A stretch of 62,892 nt of DNA, from the NCBI RefSeq assembly GCF_000282055.1, contig NZ_AKJZ01000043.1, positions 1-62,892 on the forward strand, read 5' to 3'. The position numbers and the translations under genes were made by a program. Position 1 is the stretch's first letter. The number at the start of each line of letters is the position of its first letter. Source of the stretch: Flavobacterium sp. CF136. Lineage in GTDB: Bacteria; Bacteroidota; Bacteroidia; Flavobacteriales; Flavobacteriaceae. Below the pieces are notes generated by a model. The model searched no databases. It was not told the DNA's origin and worked only from the letters and a program-made list of their open reading frames with translations. Positions 9,342 through 18,768 of the stretch are shown in pieces.

Positions 9342-9911
9342 TTACTTGTGTCTCGTCCAGCAATCTGCAATATGGTCGTTGACCATTCCGGTGGCTTGCA
9401 TGTGAGCATAAATTACCGTGGAACCTACGAATTTAAAGCCTCGTTTTTTTAAATCTTTACTGATTTCGTCTGAAAGTGGAGTAGTAGCGGGAACATCTTT
9501 TAAGGTTTTCGGATTATTATTGATGGGTTTTCCGTTAGTGAATTTCCAGATGTAATTGGAAAAACTGCCAAATTCTTCCTGTACTTTCATAAAAGCCTGT
9601 GCGTTTGATACTGCGGATCTGATTTTGAGCTTGTTACGTATGATTCCTGTGTCCTCTAGTAAAGATTCAATTTTATCTTCAGTATAATTGGCTATTTTTT
9701 TATAATCAAAATAATCAAAAGCTGTTCTGAAATTTTCTCTTTTGTTTAAAATAGTAATCCAGCTTAAACCCGCCTGAAAGGTTTCGAGAATTAAGAATTC
9801 GAATAAAGAAGGGTCATCATAAACAGGAACTCCCCATTCTTCGTCATGGTATTTTTTATATAAATCGCTGGCAGAGCACCAACCGCATCTTACAGGATCT
9901 TGTGTTGTCAT
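9342..9911 (-). CDS. tag: DNA-3-methyladenine glycosylase I
   Basis: Tag removes 3-methyladenine from alkylated DNA. The 189-residue protein starts with RCGWCSASDLYKKYHDEEWG, carrying the first zinc ligands (the Cys near residue 9 and the His after it). It continues with LILETFQAGLSWITIL (helix with the base-binding residues) and GFKFVGSTVIYAHMQATGMV, and ends with NDHIADCWTRH, the remaining zinc ligands. Length and motif order match the family. It follows the YhhQ gene by five bases on the same strand and is probably co-transcribed with it. No functional link between the two is evident. Confidence 0.96.
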   Translation of the reverse strand: MTTQDPVRCGWCSASDLYKKYHDEEWGVPVYDDPSLFEFLILETFQAGLSWITILNKRENFRTAFDYFDYKKIANYTEDKIESLLEDTGIIRNKLKIRSAVSNAQAFMKVQEEFGSFSNYIWKFTNGKPINNNPKTLKDVPATTPLSDEISKDLKKRGFKFVGSTVIYAHMQATGMVNDHIADCWTRHK

Positions 9912-9916
9912 TGTTT

Positions 9917-10585
9917 TTAATTTTGATCTTTTTTGTTTTCGTCTTCTTCCAGATATTTCTTAATCAAATGATGTCCGAGATAAATTAACGGAGTTAATAA
10001 AACCGCAACAGAAAGTTTGAAAACATAACCCGTTAATCCTGAAGAAATATAAGTGTCGAAATCAATTTTACCAGGCAGCCAAAAAGCGATTCCAAGAACA
10101 ATAAAAGAATCAAATAATTGTGAAATTACTGTTGAACCAGTTGTTCTGAGCCATATTTTTTTATTTCCTGTTCTGTTTCTGAAGAACCAAAATATCCAGA
10201 CATCGATTAATTGTGAGATTATAAAAGCTATAATGCTTCCAACAATAATCCACATACTCTGACCGAAAACTGCCTGAAATTGTTCGTCATTTACAGGGCT
10301 AATTCCTTTTGCGGCCGGAATTACTATTGCCATGAATAATATCAGGAATGCGTAAGCGATCAGGCAAGCTGTTATAAAAGAAAGTTTTTTAACTCCTTTT
10401 TCTCCAAAATATTCATTGATTAAATCTGTAGTCAGAAAAACAATTGGCCAGGGCAAAATTCCAATACTCATTACAAATGGACCAATCTGAATTAATTTCC
10501 CTCCGATTAATTCGGCTACTACAGCATTAGTGATAAAAATTCCTGCAAGGATAACAAAAACGATTTCTTTTTTGGTTTTAAACAT
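9917..10585 (-). CDS. queuosine precursor transporter (YhhQ/VUT family)
   Basis: The 222-residue protein has about six hydrophobic segments and family blocks: FITNAVVAELIGGKL near the start, WPIVFLTTDLINEYFGEKG, and a C-terminal TGSTVISQLFDSFIVLGIAF. YhhQ relatives import the preQ0/preQ1 precursors of queuosine. The organism also carries queG about 48 kb away in this window, which fits a queuosine-using cell. A TAAATTTG -7 element lies at 10608-10615 on the minus strand. Substrate assignment is by family only. The charged tail EEDENKKDQN is cytoplasmic by the positive-inside pattern. Confidence 0.88.
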   Translation of the reverse strand: MFKTKKEIVFVILAGIFITNAVVAELIGGKLIQIGPFVMSIGILPWPIVFLTTDLINEYFGEKGVKKLSFITACLIAYAFLILFMAIVIPAAKGISPVNDEQFQAVFGQSMWIIVGSIIAFIISQLIDVWIFWFFRNRTGNKKIWLRTTGSTVISQLFDSFIVLGIAFWLPGKIDFDTYISSGLTGYVFKLSVAVLLTPLIYLGHHLIKKYLEEDENKKDQN

Positions 10586-10738
10586 ATTTATTTTGGTAAA
10601 GACATTTCAAATTTAAGATATTTATATTTAAGTTGCAGATTCAGTTCATAAATAAAAGGAGCATTTTAAGGCAATAAAATGGTAAATTTGAGTTTGATTA
10701 TTTTACAGAATAAATGAACCAAAATATTATTTTTTATT

Positions 10739-12823
10739 ATGAATACAGACACTTCACTTAATTCTCAATCAGGTTGCCAGAATCCCTTACTTCAAAAATG
10801 GACAGGGCCATATGGAGGAGTTCCTTCTTTTGATGAATATAAAGTTTCGGATTTTAAGCCAGCAATTGAATTTGCAATTGAGGAAAATTTACATGAGTTA
10901 GACACGATTGCAAATAATATTGAAATACCTTCTTTTGATAATACTATTGTTGCCCTGGAGCTTTCTGGTAAAACGATAAAAAGGATTCACGAAATATATG
11001 AAATTTACAGTTCAAATATTTTTACTCCGGAATTTGGAATTGTAGAAACTGAAATGTCTCCAAAATTATCTGAGTTGAATGATAAAATGTATCAAAATAA
11101 AAAGCTTTTTTCGAGAATAGAAACTATATATAAGTCAGAAGAGTATAAGAATTTAGATAGTGAACAACAACGCCTGGTTTGGTGGTATTATACCAATTTT
11201 GTTCGTGAAGGGGCAAAATTAGATGAACGAGACAAAGAAAAAGTTGGGGAGATCAATCAGGAATTAGCAAGTCTTTTTACCCGATTTAGCCAGAATTTAT
11301 TAGCGGAAGAACAAAATCAGTTTATTGAATTAACAACAGAAAATGATTTTGACGGTTTGCCGGATGAAATAAAAAATGCTGTTATTGCTGAAGCTAAAGT
11401 GAGAAAAATTGATGCTTTAGGCTGTGTTGCAAATACACGTTCCTCTATTGAGCCGTTTTTGACATTTTCTAATCGTAGGGATTTAAGACAAAAAGCATTT
11501 GATATTTTTGTAAAACGAGGAGATAATGGTAATGAAAATGACAATAATGCGATACTGGTTTCTATTTTGAAGTTGCGTGGTGAAAAGGCAACATTATTAG
11601 GGTATTCTTCTTTTGCAGACTGGAGTCTGTCGAACAAGATGGCAAAAAGCCCCAAAGAAACATTAGAATTGATGGAATCAGTATGGAAACCTGCCGTAGA
11701 AAAGGTACATCAGGATGTTGCTGACATGCAAAAAATTGTTGATGCTGATGGGGGTAATTTTAAAATTCAACCTTGGGATTATAGATATTATGCTGAAAAA
11801 GTCAGGAAATCTAAGTATGATTTAGACCAGAATGAAGTAAAGCAATATTTGCAATTAGAAAATTTACGTGAAAGCATGTTTTGGGTAGCGGGCGAATTGT
11901 TTGATTTAAGTTTTAAACAAATTAATGATATCCCTGTATTTCATTCAGATGTGCGTGTTTGGGAAGTAAGTAATAAAGTGACAGGGAAAATTATTGGATT
12001 GTGGTATTTTGACCCATATGCAAGATCAGGAAAACGTTCCGGAGCATGGATGAGTTCTTATCGTGATCAGCAAAAGTTAAGTAATGTACTTCCAATCGTA
12101 TCAAATAATTGCAATTTTATTAAAGGAAATGCAAACGAACCTGTTTTGATATCCTGGGATGATGCTACAACTTTATTTCATGAATTTGGGCATGCGCTTC
12201 ATGGTTTATGTTCTAATGTTACCTATCCTGGTTTGTCGGGAACAGCTGTTGCAAGAGATTATGTTGAATTTCCTTCGCAGTTATTAGAGCATTGGCTTAC
12301 TACGCCTGAAGTGTTGAATAAGTTTGCATTACATTATAAAACCAATGAACCATTACCGAAATCAATGGTTGACAGAATAGAGGAAGCTGCAAATTTTAAT
12401 GAAGGTTTTACAACTGTAGAAACAATATCCAGTTCTTTTGTTGATATGAAACTTCACTTAACAACTGAAACCATAGATCCGGTTAAATTCGAAAAAGAAA
12501 CATTAGAAAAGCTAAACATGCCTTCAGAAATTGTAATGCGTCACAGAATTCCACAATTTGCACATATTTTTTCTGGTGATGGTTATGCTGCCGGATATTA
12601 TAGTTATTTATGGGCGGATGTAATCAATGCAGATGCATACGAAGCTTTTATTGAAGGAAACGGACCTTATGATAAAGAAGTAGCAAAAAAACTTTATGAT
12701 ACAGTTTTTAGTGTTGGGAATACAATCGACAATGAAAAGGGGTATGAAAATTTCAGAGGAAGAGCCCCCAAATCTGATGCTTTAATGAGAGCCAGGAATT
12801 TCCCGATTACAGATAAAAAGTAA
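10739..12823 (+). CDS. dcp: M3 family metallopeptidase (peptidyl-dipeptidase Dcp-like)
   Basis: This is a zinc oligopeptidase. The catalytic HEXXH is in FHEFGHALHGL at about residues 480-484. The third ligand Glu is expected in DYVEFPSQLLEHW some 28 residues later. The substrate-side GDGYAAGYYSYLWADVI block near the C-terminus is typical of the Dcp/OpdA branch of M3. The 694-residue length fits. There is no signal peptide, so it is probably cytoplasmic and degrades short peptides. A TAAATTTG -7 element lies at 10683-10690. It ends at a strong bidirectional terminator. Dcp and oligopeptidase A cannot be separated by eye; the YYSYLWADV form favours Dcp. Confidence 0.92.
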   Translation: MNTDTSLNSQSGCQNPLLQKWTGPYGGVPSFDEYKVSDFKPAIEFAIEENLHELDTIANNIEIPSFDNTIVALELSGKTIKRIHEIYEIYSSNIFTPEFGIVETEMSPKLSELNDKMYQNKKLFSRIETIYKSEEYKNLDSEQQRLVWWYYTNFVREGAKLDERDKEKVGEINQELASLFTRFSQNLLAEEQNQFIELTTENDFDGLPDEIKNAVIAEAKVRKIDALGCVANTRSSIEPFLTFSNRRDLRQKAFDIFVKRGDNGNENDNNAILVSILKLRGEKATLLGYSSFADWSLSNKMAKSPKETLELMESVWKPAVEKVHQDVADMQKIVDADGGNFKIQPWDYRYYAEKVRKSKYDLDQNEVKQYLQLENLRESMFWVAGELFDLSFKQINDIPVFHSDVRVWEVSNKVTGKIIGLWYFDPYARSGKRSGAWMSSYRDQQKLSNVLPIVSNNCNFIKGNANEPVLISWDDATTLFHEFGHALHGLCSNVTYPGLSGTAVARDYVEFPSQLLEHWLTTPEVLNKFALHYKTNEPLPKSMVDRIEEAANFNEGFTTVETISSSFVDMKLHLTTETIDPVKFEKETLEKLNMPSEIVMRHRIPQFAHIFSGDGYAAGYYSYLWADVINADAYEAFIEGNGPYDKEVAKKLYDTVFSVGNTIDNEKGYENFRGRAPKSDALMRARNFPITDKK

Positions 12824-12845
12824 AAAGATAAAGTTCCGGAAATAA

Positions 12846-12880
12846 AAAAAGCCCAAATAAATTAATTTATTTGGGCTTTT
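12846..12880. terminator. bidirectional intrinsic terminator
   Basis: The inverted repeat AGCCCAAATAAAT...ATTTATTTGGGCT with a short loop is flanked by A-runs and T-runs on both sides. It separates dcp (+) from the convergent Ppx/GppA-like gene (-). Seen directly in the sequence. Confidence 0.9.
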
Positions 12881-12960
12881 AGATTATGTATTAATATAAT
12901 CTCTGTGTACCATTTTTAAATACTCTTCTGAAAATTTGTTGTGTAACCGTTTTATTTTAG

Positions 12961-14040
12961 TTAATAGATTGGTTTTGCAACTTTAGCTTTGTTTGTTATA
13001 TAAGATATTAACCAGGCGACTTGTCCTTGTTTTGCAAAATAAATTTTTTTATTTTGTATGTTTGGAATGTTTTCTAACAAGGATATCAAAATATTATTTG
13101 CTGAAATAAGCTGTTCTTGGGTGTAAACTTCAATTACTTTTTTTACCTCTGTATTAGTAATAGATAAAGCTTTAATTTTACTAAAATTATTCTCAATCAC
13201 ATTTTTATTTGTGATGATGTCTTCAAAATTAATCAGCGTAAAATTCTCTAAAGGGGGTTTGCCCTCATTAAAAAGAGTGTAGAATGCCCAGACCGCCCCT
13301 CCTGATAAATATACATTTTCTTTTTTTAAAGACTCTGCTCCGCCTGCATACATTTTTGCAAAATCATTTCTCAAAACTGGAAGGTATTCAAAAGAGCGTT
13401 CATTGAATTCCGTAATAGATATTTTTTTTTCTTTTTTATTTATTTTTTCCGTTAAGGTTACTGTTCCAATGTTTAAAGATAATGGAAAAAAAATATTGTT
13501 ACCGCCATTAAAAGCATTTACATAACCTCCTTTTGTATTACCGGAGCCGATATCTAAAATCATTGAATTTAAATATTTTTTTGGAGGGATGCATCCTTCT
13601 AATAGCATTTTCCCTTCTTGCTGTGATGTTATAATAGGTAAGTCTTTGTCGGTTTTTGCTTTTATTATCGCAACCAGCTCATCTGTGTTTTTTGCCATGC
13701 CAACACCCGAGGAAGCAACGATAAAAATATTTTCATTTTTGATTTTAGAATGCTCTAACATTATTTTATAGTTTTTTAAAACTATATCTGTTGCGATTTC
13801 CATATCGGATTGAGCAAGGTTTCCATTAATAGATATTCCTGTAGCAATACCTGCGTTTTCCGTCCAAGACTCTTTTATTTCATATAGACCCTTTTTTGCA
13901 TTTTTTACATTAATAATTGTCATCTTAATACCTTTGCTCCCTATTTCAATTCCTCCATAAAGAGTTTGAGAGTTTACAGTGAAGGATATTAAAAGTAGAA
14001 ATAAAAACAAGCAGTTTTTGTTGCTTAAAATATTTTTCAT
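12961..14040 (-). CDS. secreted Ppx/GppA-like ASKHA-fold protein
   Basis: The 359-residue protein begins with a signal peptide (charged MKNILSNKN, hydrophobic LFLFLLLISFTVNS, likely cut before QTLYGG). The mature part has ASKHA nucleotide-binding blocks: GGIEIGSKGIKMTII (phosphate 1), MILDIGSGNTKGGY (phosphate 2, DIGSGNT) and NVYLSGGAVWAF (adenosine-type). Exopolyphosphatase and GppA proteins share this pattern but are cytoplasmic. Here export to the periplasm is predicted, where ATP is scarce. Polyphosphate or a phosphorylated ligand is a guess. It stands alone, between a bidirectional terminator and a roadblock-like gene. The fold is fairly sure, the function is not. Confidence 0.65.
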   Translation of the reverse strand: MKNILSNKNCLFLFLLLISFTVNSQTLYGGIEIGSKGIKMTIINVKNAKKGLYEIKESWTENAGIATGISINGNLAQSDMEIATDIVLKNYKIMLEHSKIKNENIFIVASSGVGMAKNTDELVAIIKAKTDKDLPIITSQQEGKMLLEGCIPPKKYLNSMILDIGSGNTKGGYVNAFNGGNNIFFPLSLNIGTVTLTEKINKKEKKISITEFNERSFEYLPVLRNDFAKMYAGGAESLKKENVYLSGGAVWAFYTLFNEGKPPLENFTLINFEDIITNKNVIENNFSKIKALSITNTEVKKVIEVYTQEQLISANNILISLLENIPNIQNKKIYFAKQGQVAWLISYITNKAKVAKPIY

Positions 14041-14229
14041 AACTAAAGAGGGTAATAATTAAAGTTTGAGATTCAAAAAAAGCAAATATTTTTTTGGATA
14101 TTTTTAATGATTGTTTGGAAATGAAATTTTTGGAATTTGATATTTTGAAATGTTCGGTTAATGAAAATCAGATGTAAATCAGAGTTAATTCCCGGTTAAA
14201 TATTTGTCAATAAAGGGGGTGTTTTTAAG

Positions 14230-14273
14230 CAAAAAAAACATTAAATATTAAATTTAATGTTTAATGTTTTTTA
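14230..14273 (-). terminator. intrinsic terminator of the roadblock-like gene
   Basis: On the minus strand an AT-rich inverted repeat (ACATTAAA and TTTAATGT arms) is followed by eight T residues. It starts about 20 bases after the stop codon at 14292. AT-rich stems like this are common flavobacterial terminators. Confidence 0.7.
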
Positions 14274-14291
14274 TTGAATTGCTACTTTAAA

Positions 14292-14666
14292 TTATAGTTT
14301 TTTAGTAATCTCTTTTTTGTATTTGTTAAGTAATGCCTTGGTCATCCCCAAATTTGCTTTAGTAGAATCAACAGCCAGGTAGATGAAATATTCGTTATTG
14401 TCTGCTACATCAATAATGTGTATTTGAGATGATAAAGAAATCATAATATCATCAATAGTTTCGTTTAAACCTAGTGCATTGATTGCGTTAAGTTTTGCTT
14501 TTACAACTTCAAGATTAAAAGCAGATGCTAATTCCGGGTCAAAATCCGCAATAGCTGAATTGGAATAATATGAAATTCCACTTTTGATTTCGGTTACGGC
14601 AACAGCGATGTATCCTGGTACATTTTTTTTAAGTTCTTCTCCGAATAGTTTTAAATAATCTGACAT
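14292..14666 (-). CDS. small roadblock/LC7-like protein
   Basis: A soluble 124-residue protein without signal peptide. The pattern PGYIAVAVTEIKSGISYYS, a helical NLEVVKAKLNAINALG segment, a QIHIIDVADNNEYFIYLAVD strand pair and a final helix resembles roadblock/LC7 proteins. These often regulate small GTPases in bacteria. No GTPase gene is next to it. The assignment is by pattern only and is moderate. A TAAATTTG -7 element lies at 14702-14709 on the minus strand, and a terminator follows the gene, so it appears to be monocistronic. Confidence 0.6.
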   Translation of the reverse strand: MSDYLKLFGEELKKNVPGYIAVAVTEIKSGISYYSNSAIADFDPELASAFNLEVVKAKLNAINALGLNETIDDIMISLSSQIHIIDVADNNEYFIYLAVDSTKANLGMTKALLNKYKKEITKKL

Positions 14667-15112
14667 AATTGTGGTTTTTTATTTGTTGATTTTTTCTTGG
14701 GCAAATTTACTTTGGTTTGTTGGATTTTCGGAGAAGATTCTTGTAGATAGAAATCTACATTTTATTTTTTTTAGGAATAATTTTATTTTTTGGTTTTAAT
14801 TCAGGTTCTAAATAATTATTTCAATCGTTGTAGAGTTATAGAGTTGTTAAACTTTGACAAAATACTATTAATTCCGCAAAATCAAGAAGGATATCTTTGC
14901 TACCTTTGCATAATAACTGTTAAATTAACTGGAATAGGTTATGAAATTCATTTCGCTTAATTGATTTTTGCAACAAAAAAATCAAAATACAAAACCAAAA
15001 TTACACAAGGTGAAGTTTTTTTTAAGAAATTGAAGTAGCTGTCATGCTTTTGCAAAAAAAGGATAAAAAAACTATTGAGATACAATACATAAAAAGAAAA
15101 ACATATACCAGA
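14667..15112. other. divergent intergenic region before the histidine kinase
   Basis: This 446-base gap lies between the roadblock-like gene (-) and the kinase (+). It holds the -7 box of the former (14702-14709) and a hairpin TGTAGAT-AGAA-ATCTACA (14742-14759) followed on the plus strand by a T-rich run. Two overlapping TAnnTTTG boxes (TATCTTTG 14892-14899, TACCTTTG 14901-14908) lie before the kinase. No convincing gene is seen. A seven-codon ATG reading frame at 14941 is too short to support. Confidence 0.5.
14892..14908 (+). promoter_or_regulatory. -7 promoter elements of the kinase operon
   Basis: TATCTTTG (14892-14899) and TACCTTTG (14901-14908) both match TAnnTTTG. No good TTTG is seen 17-20 bases upstream. 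The kinase gene starts 135-205 bases downstream, giving a long leader. Confidence 0.45.
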
Positions 15113-16822
15113 ATGAATTTAAAATCTAAATCTATTTTAATTATTGCTTTACTCTTCTGGCTAAAAATTGTTTTGATTTATTTAATTTATGTTCAATTGA
15201 ACAACAGTAATAAACTAAAAATATACATTGGTGCCGACAATCAAAACCACACAGTTTTAACAGATCTTACACTGTTAAAAGACAAAATAAAAACTAGTCA
15301 AATTGTTTTTAGTCAATACATAAGTAGCCAGGAGGCAAAGGATTTGAAAAACTACAACTCCATTATTGCTACCATTGCTTCTGATTTAAGTCAGGTTCAA
15401 AATAGATATAAAAACACCATTATTTATAGTGAAATTCTAAAAAACGAATTGCTAATTAAAAAACGAATAGCTTTAAAAACAAAAACTGACTCACTTTTGT
15501 TGAGTTTTGATGAAAATTCCAGGGAATTGCAGCAATCATCAAAGATTCAATCCAGTCCAGCGTCTTTTGACTATAGAGATGTTTTGCAAAGCATTGAGCT
15601 CGAAACTGACAAACAAGCTGATACTGTAAAAAAGAAAAACTTGTTTTCCAGAATTGAAAGTGACCTTAAAGACAGGGCCGACTTGCAAAAAGAAGCCACT
15701 AACTCTATCTTAAAACTTCGATTTGGTAAACAAGTAATTACCGGTACCATATCTGAACAGTTTGAAAATGTGCTATTAGCATCCCAAAAACATTACAATA
15801 GCCAGTTTAGTAAAATGAAGGGGAGCCTTGAGGATATTAACATTGCTGAAGGAAAACTTATAGCAAAAAACCAAAAAATTGCAACACTATTAACTGATTT
15901 GTTAAGTCAGTTTGAAAGCGTAGTAAGTAAATTTACAATCAGGACAAACCAAAAGCTTTTGGATCAGCAAATCAAGGATACCAAAACAAGGAATGTCTTT
16001 ATTTGTTTTGTTGCTTTTTTGATGTTACTTCTTTTGTTGCTTCTGTTTAGGTACATCTACGAAATATTTCGTTTGGAGAAAAAACTAAAAGAGGCCAATG
16101 ATCAAATTCAAGAAGATTTGATGCTAAAAAATAAAATAATATCACTTTTGACTCATGAAATCAAAACGCCTGTAAATGTAATTAGAATGTCGAGTTGTTT
16201 GGTTTCAGAGAAAATACAAGATCCAGAAGTCAAAGAGATATTTAACTCTATAAAATACACCTCCAATGCCTTGACTCTAATTGCAAACCAGGCTTTGGAG
16301 GTTGTGAAATTAGGAAATTATGAAGAATTGATACTTGACATTACTGAATTTGATATTGGCTTTGAAATCAAAGAAATCATTAAATCACTTCAAGTAATAG
16401 CTCATTCCATAAATATTGATTTAATATTACACACGAATATAGATGAATCCTTTATGGTTAACTACGACAGGGTACGGCTATACGAATTGCTTTGTAATGT
16501 AATAGGAAATGCATTAAAATTTGCTAATACTAAAATTGACATTAGCGTTAAAAAAAACAATCAAACTATATTTTTTGAGATTTTAGACGACGGGAGTGGT
16601 GTTGAAGAAGAAGATTTGAATCATATCTTCGATTTAAACTATCAGGGTAAGAAAGCCCTGAGACCAGATACCTTGAGTATGGGGCTTGGATTGTATTTAT
16701 GCAAAAGAATAATCGAAAAGTTCAATGGAACCATAGTGGTTAGTAACTCAGGTTCATCAGGTCTAAAAGTGGTTTTTTCGATTGATTTGACTGTTTTTTT
16801 AAACACTTTGAAAACAAAATAA
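15113..16822 (+). CDS. membrane sensor histidine kinase
   Basis: About 569 residues from the ATG at 15113 (MNLKSKSILII). An in-frame ATG at 15044 would add 23 charged residues before the first membrane segment. Order: N-terminal membrane helix; a long helical extracytoplasmic region of some 280 residues; a second membrane helix (CFVAFLMLLLLLLLFRYI); a short coiled coil; the phosphoacceptor His in LLTHEIKTPVNVI (about residue 347); and a HATPase domain with CNVIGNALKFA, DDGSGVEEEDL and SMGLGLYLCKR. It sits directly upstream of a response regulator, its probable partner. The sensed signal is unknown. No HAMP domain is visible. Confidence 0.92.
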   Translation: MNLKSKSILIIALLFWLKIVLIYLIYVQLNNSNKLKIYIGADNQNHTVLTDLTLLKDKIKTSQIVFSQYISSQEAKDLKNYNSIIATIASDLSQVQNRYKNTIIYSEILKNELLIKKRIALKTKTDSLLLSFDENSRELQQSSKIQSSPASFDYRDVLQSIELETDKQADTVKKKNLFSRIESDLKDRADLQKEATNSILKLRFGKQVITGTISEQFENVLLASQKHYNSQFSKMKGSLEDINIAEGKLIAKNQKIATLLTDLLSQFESVVSKFTIRTNQKLLDQQIKDTKTRNVFICFVAFLMLLLLLLLFRYIYEIFRLEKKLKEANDQIQEDLMLKNKIISLLTHEIKTPVNVIRMSSCLVSEKIQDPEVKEIFNSIKYTSNALTLIANQALEVVKLGNYEELILDITEFDIGFEIKEIIKSLQVIAHSINIDLILHTNIDESFMVNYDRVRLYELLCNVIGNALKFANTKIDISVKKNNQTIFFEILDDGSGVEEEDLNHIFDLNYQGKKALRPDTLSMGLGLYLCKRIIEKFNGTIVVSNSGSSGLKVVFSIDLTVFLNTLKTK

Positions 16823-16835
16823 CCAAGATTTATTT

Positions 16836-17429
16836 ATGAATTGTCTTATTGCTGATGACCATTGGATTGTTAGAAAAGGTATGATTTCGATTATGGAAAA
16901 TCATTTTTCTGATTTACATTTTGATCAGGCTGGTAGAATTAGCGAGATATTTTCTACGTTAGAAAAAAAGAGTTGTCATTTGCTTCTTTTAGATTTTTTT
17001 TATACCGACGGAGCACTAAAAAAATCAATTTTAAAAATTAAATCAATTTCTAATGATGCCAAAATAATTGTAATGTCATCCTCTATCACTTATTTTGATT
17101 ATTTAGAAATCAAGGATCATGTCGATGCAATACTTTCTAAGCAAAGCTCACAAGCGGCTATAATTAATTGTGTACAAAAGGTGTTGTTCGAAGATACTTC
17201 TTATATCAATAATTATCATCAACTTTTTTTTGATAAAGTAGATTTGCTGTCGAGTCGAGAGCTGGAAATCGTGAAATTAATTATAAACGGCTATGGCAAT
17301 AAAGAAATGGTAAATAAACTCGATCTTAAAGAAAATACAATTTCTACTTTGCGAAAAAGAGCATTCGATAAGTTAGAAATAGACAACAATGTGGAGCTGA
17401 TTAATTTATTTATGCAAAGTGTTTTGTAG
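16836..17429 (+). CDS. LuxR/NarL-type response regulator
   Basis: The 197-residue protein has a receiver domain with acidic pocket DD at residues 7-8 and phosphoacceptor Asp53 in LLLLDFFY. MSSS follows around residue 82 and a Lys after it in ILSKQ. The C-terminal LuxR-type helix-turn-helix starts at LLSSRELEIVKLIINGYGNKEMVNKLDLKE-type sequence (about residues 137-165), with key residues SRELEI and GYGNKEM. It lies 13 bases after the kinase and is its likely target. It may control the downstream MFS and GNAT genes, which is inference from order. Confidence 0.92.
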   Translation: MNCLIADDHWIVRKGMISIMENHFSDLHFDQAGRISEIFSTLEKKSCHLLLLDFFYTDGALKKSILKIKSISNDAKIIVMSSSITYFDYLEIKDHVDAILSKQSSQAAIINCVQKVLFEDTSYINNYHQLFFDKVDLLSSRELEIVKLIINGYGNKEMVNKLDLKENTISTLRKRAFDKLEIDNNVELINLFMQSVL

Positions 17430-17522
17430 AATCAGTTTGTTTTTTGGTAAAAAAAAGAGATATGAATGCTTTAAAAAAGTTTTTTGAGTGCAATTATAAT
17501 TTTAAATTATTATAACGATACA

Positions 17523-18767
17523 ATGATAAAAAGATACTTAGAAAACTATAAAAATTTTCCCAGAGAAATTTGGGTAATTACTATAATTAGTTTTATAAAC
17601 AGAGCCGGAACAATGGTAGTGCCGTTTTTGTCGAAATACATGAAAGAATCTCTGGGGTTTTCGTATGCACAAGTGGGCTGGGTAATGGTCTGTTTCGGGG
17701 TAGGTTCACTTGTAGGGACTTTTGTAAGTGGCAAACTGGCAGATAAATACAGTGCCTACAAAGTAATGGTTTTTAGTTTGTTTACCAGCGGACTCATTTT
17801 TATAGGATTACAGTTTGTTAGCAGCTTTGAGGTTTTGTGTTTCTCAATATTTTTGCTAACCTCAATTGCTGATATGTTTCGACCTGCAATGATGATAACA
17901 ATCAACAATTATGTAACAAAAAAAAACAGGATAAAGGCACTTGCCCTGGTGCGATCTGCGACAAATGTTGGTTTTGTGTTTGGCCCGCTGCTTGGAGGTT
18001 TGTTGATTTCTATTTGGAACTACAATGTATTGTTTATAGTTGACGGTTTGAGTTGTGTTATTTCTATATTAATTTTTGCCTATTTGGTGACAGAAAAACA
18101 AGTTTTGTATAAACTTAAATTCCAACATTTAGAGGTTGATAAATTGGCTCCGCTAAAGGATAAATCGTTCTTGATTCACTGGGTAATAACTATGATTACA
18201 GCCGTTTTATTTTTTCAAGTTTTCACAGTCTTGCCCATTTATCATAAAGAGCAATTTGGATTGAGCGAGTTTCAAAGTGGTTTGCTTTTGAGTTTTTATG
18301 GTGTGCTATTGTTGTTATTTGAGTTACCGGTTGTAAGTTTTGTTGAGAATAGGAAGTATAAAAAAACACTGATTATATTAGTAGGATTGGCTTGTATAGG
18401 ATTTAGTTATTTATTACTTGCACTAATAAATATGCCAATAGTTTTGATTGTTTCGACTTTTTTTATGGGTTTGGGTAGTATGTTAACCTTTTCGTTTGCA
18501 AGCAATTTTGTTTCTGGCAGAAGTTTCAAAAATCAAGAAGGCTTGTTCATGTCAATGTTTCAAATGAGTTATGGTTTTGCTCATGTTTTTAGTGCAAAAA
18601 CTGGTTTGACAATTGTAGATTTATATGGTTTTAAAGCCAATTGGCTATTCAATTTTGGATTGGCAATGGTGGGTGTTTTGTTGTCGTTTTATTTATACAA
18701 GGAGGTAAAAAATAACCTTATAAAAACAAAAGAAGATATTGTTAACTCTATCTTCAAAGCTTCTTAA
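17523..18767 (+). CDS. MFS transporter (drug/metabolite efflux type)
   Basis: I chose the ATG at 17523 (MIKRYLENY), giving 414 residues. The longer frame to a TTG at 17484 adds an unlikely leader. About twelve hydrophobic segments are visible. The loop GKLADKYSAYKVMV between helices 2 and 3 is the MFS motif A variant (G-x-LADKxxxxK). GPLLGGLL in helix 5 resembles the efflux-type motif C. Together these suggest a proton-coupled exporter of the MdtH/YfcJ kind; the substrate is unknown. It follows the response regulator and precedes the acetyltransferase by one base, so the four genes look like one operon. Confidence 0.88.
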   Translation: MIKRYLENYKNFPREIWVITIISFINRAGTMVVPFLSKYMKESLGFSYAQVGWVMVCFGVGSLVGTFVSGKLADKYSAYKVMVFSLFTSGLIFIGLQFVSSFEVLCFSIFLLTSIADMFRPAMMITINNYVTKKNRIKALALVRSATNVGFVFGPLLGGLLISIWNYNVLFIVDGLSCVISILIFAYLVTEKQVLYKLKFQHLEVDKLAPLKDKSFLIHWVITMITAVLFFQVFTVLPIYHKEQFGLSEFQSGLLLSFYGVLLLLFELPVVSFVENRKYKKTLIILVGLACIGFSYLLLALINMPIVLIVSTFFMGLGSMLTFSFASNFVSGRSFKNQEGLFMSMFQMSYGFAHVFSAKTGLTIVDLYGFKANWLFNFGLAMVGVLLSFYLYKEVKNNLIKTKEDIVNSIFKAS

Positions 18768-18768
18768 A

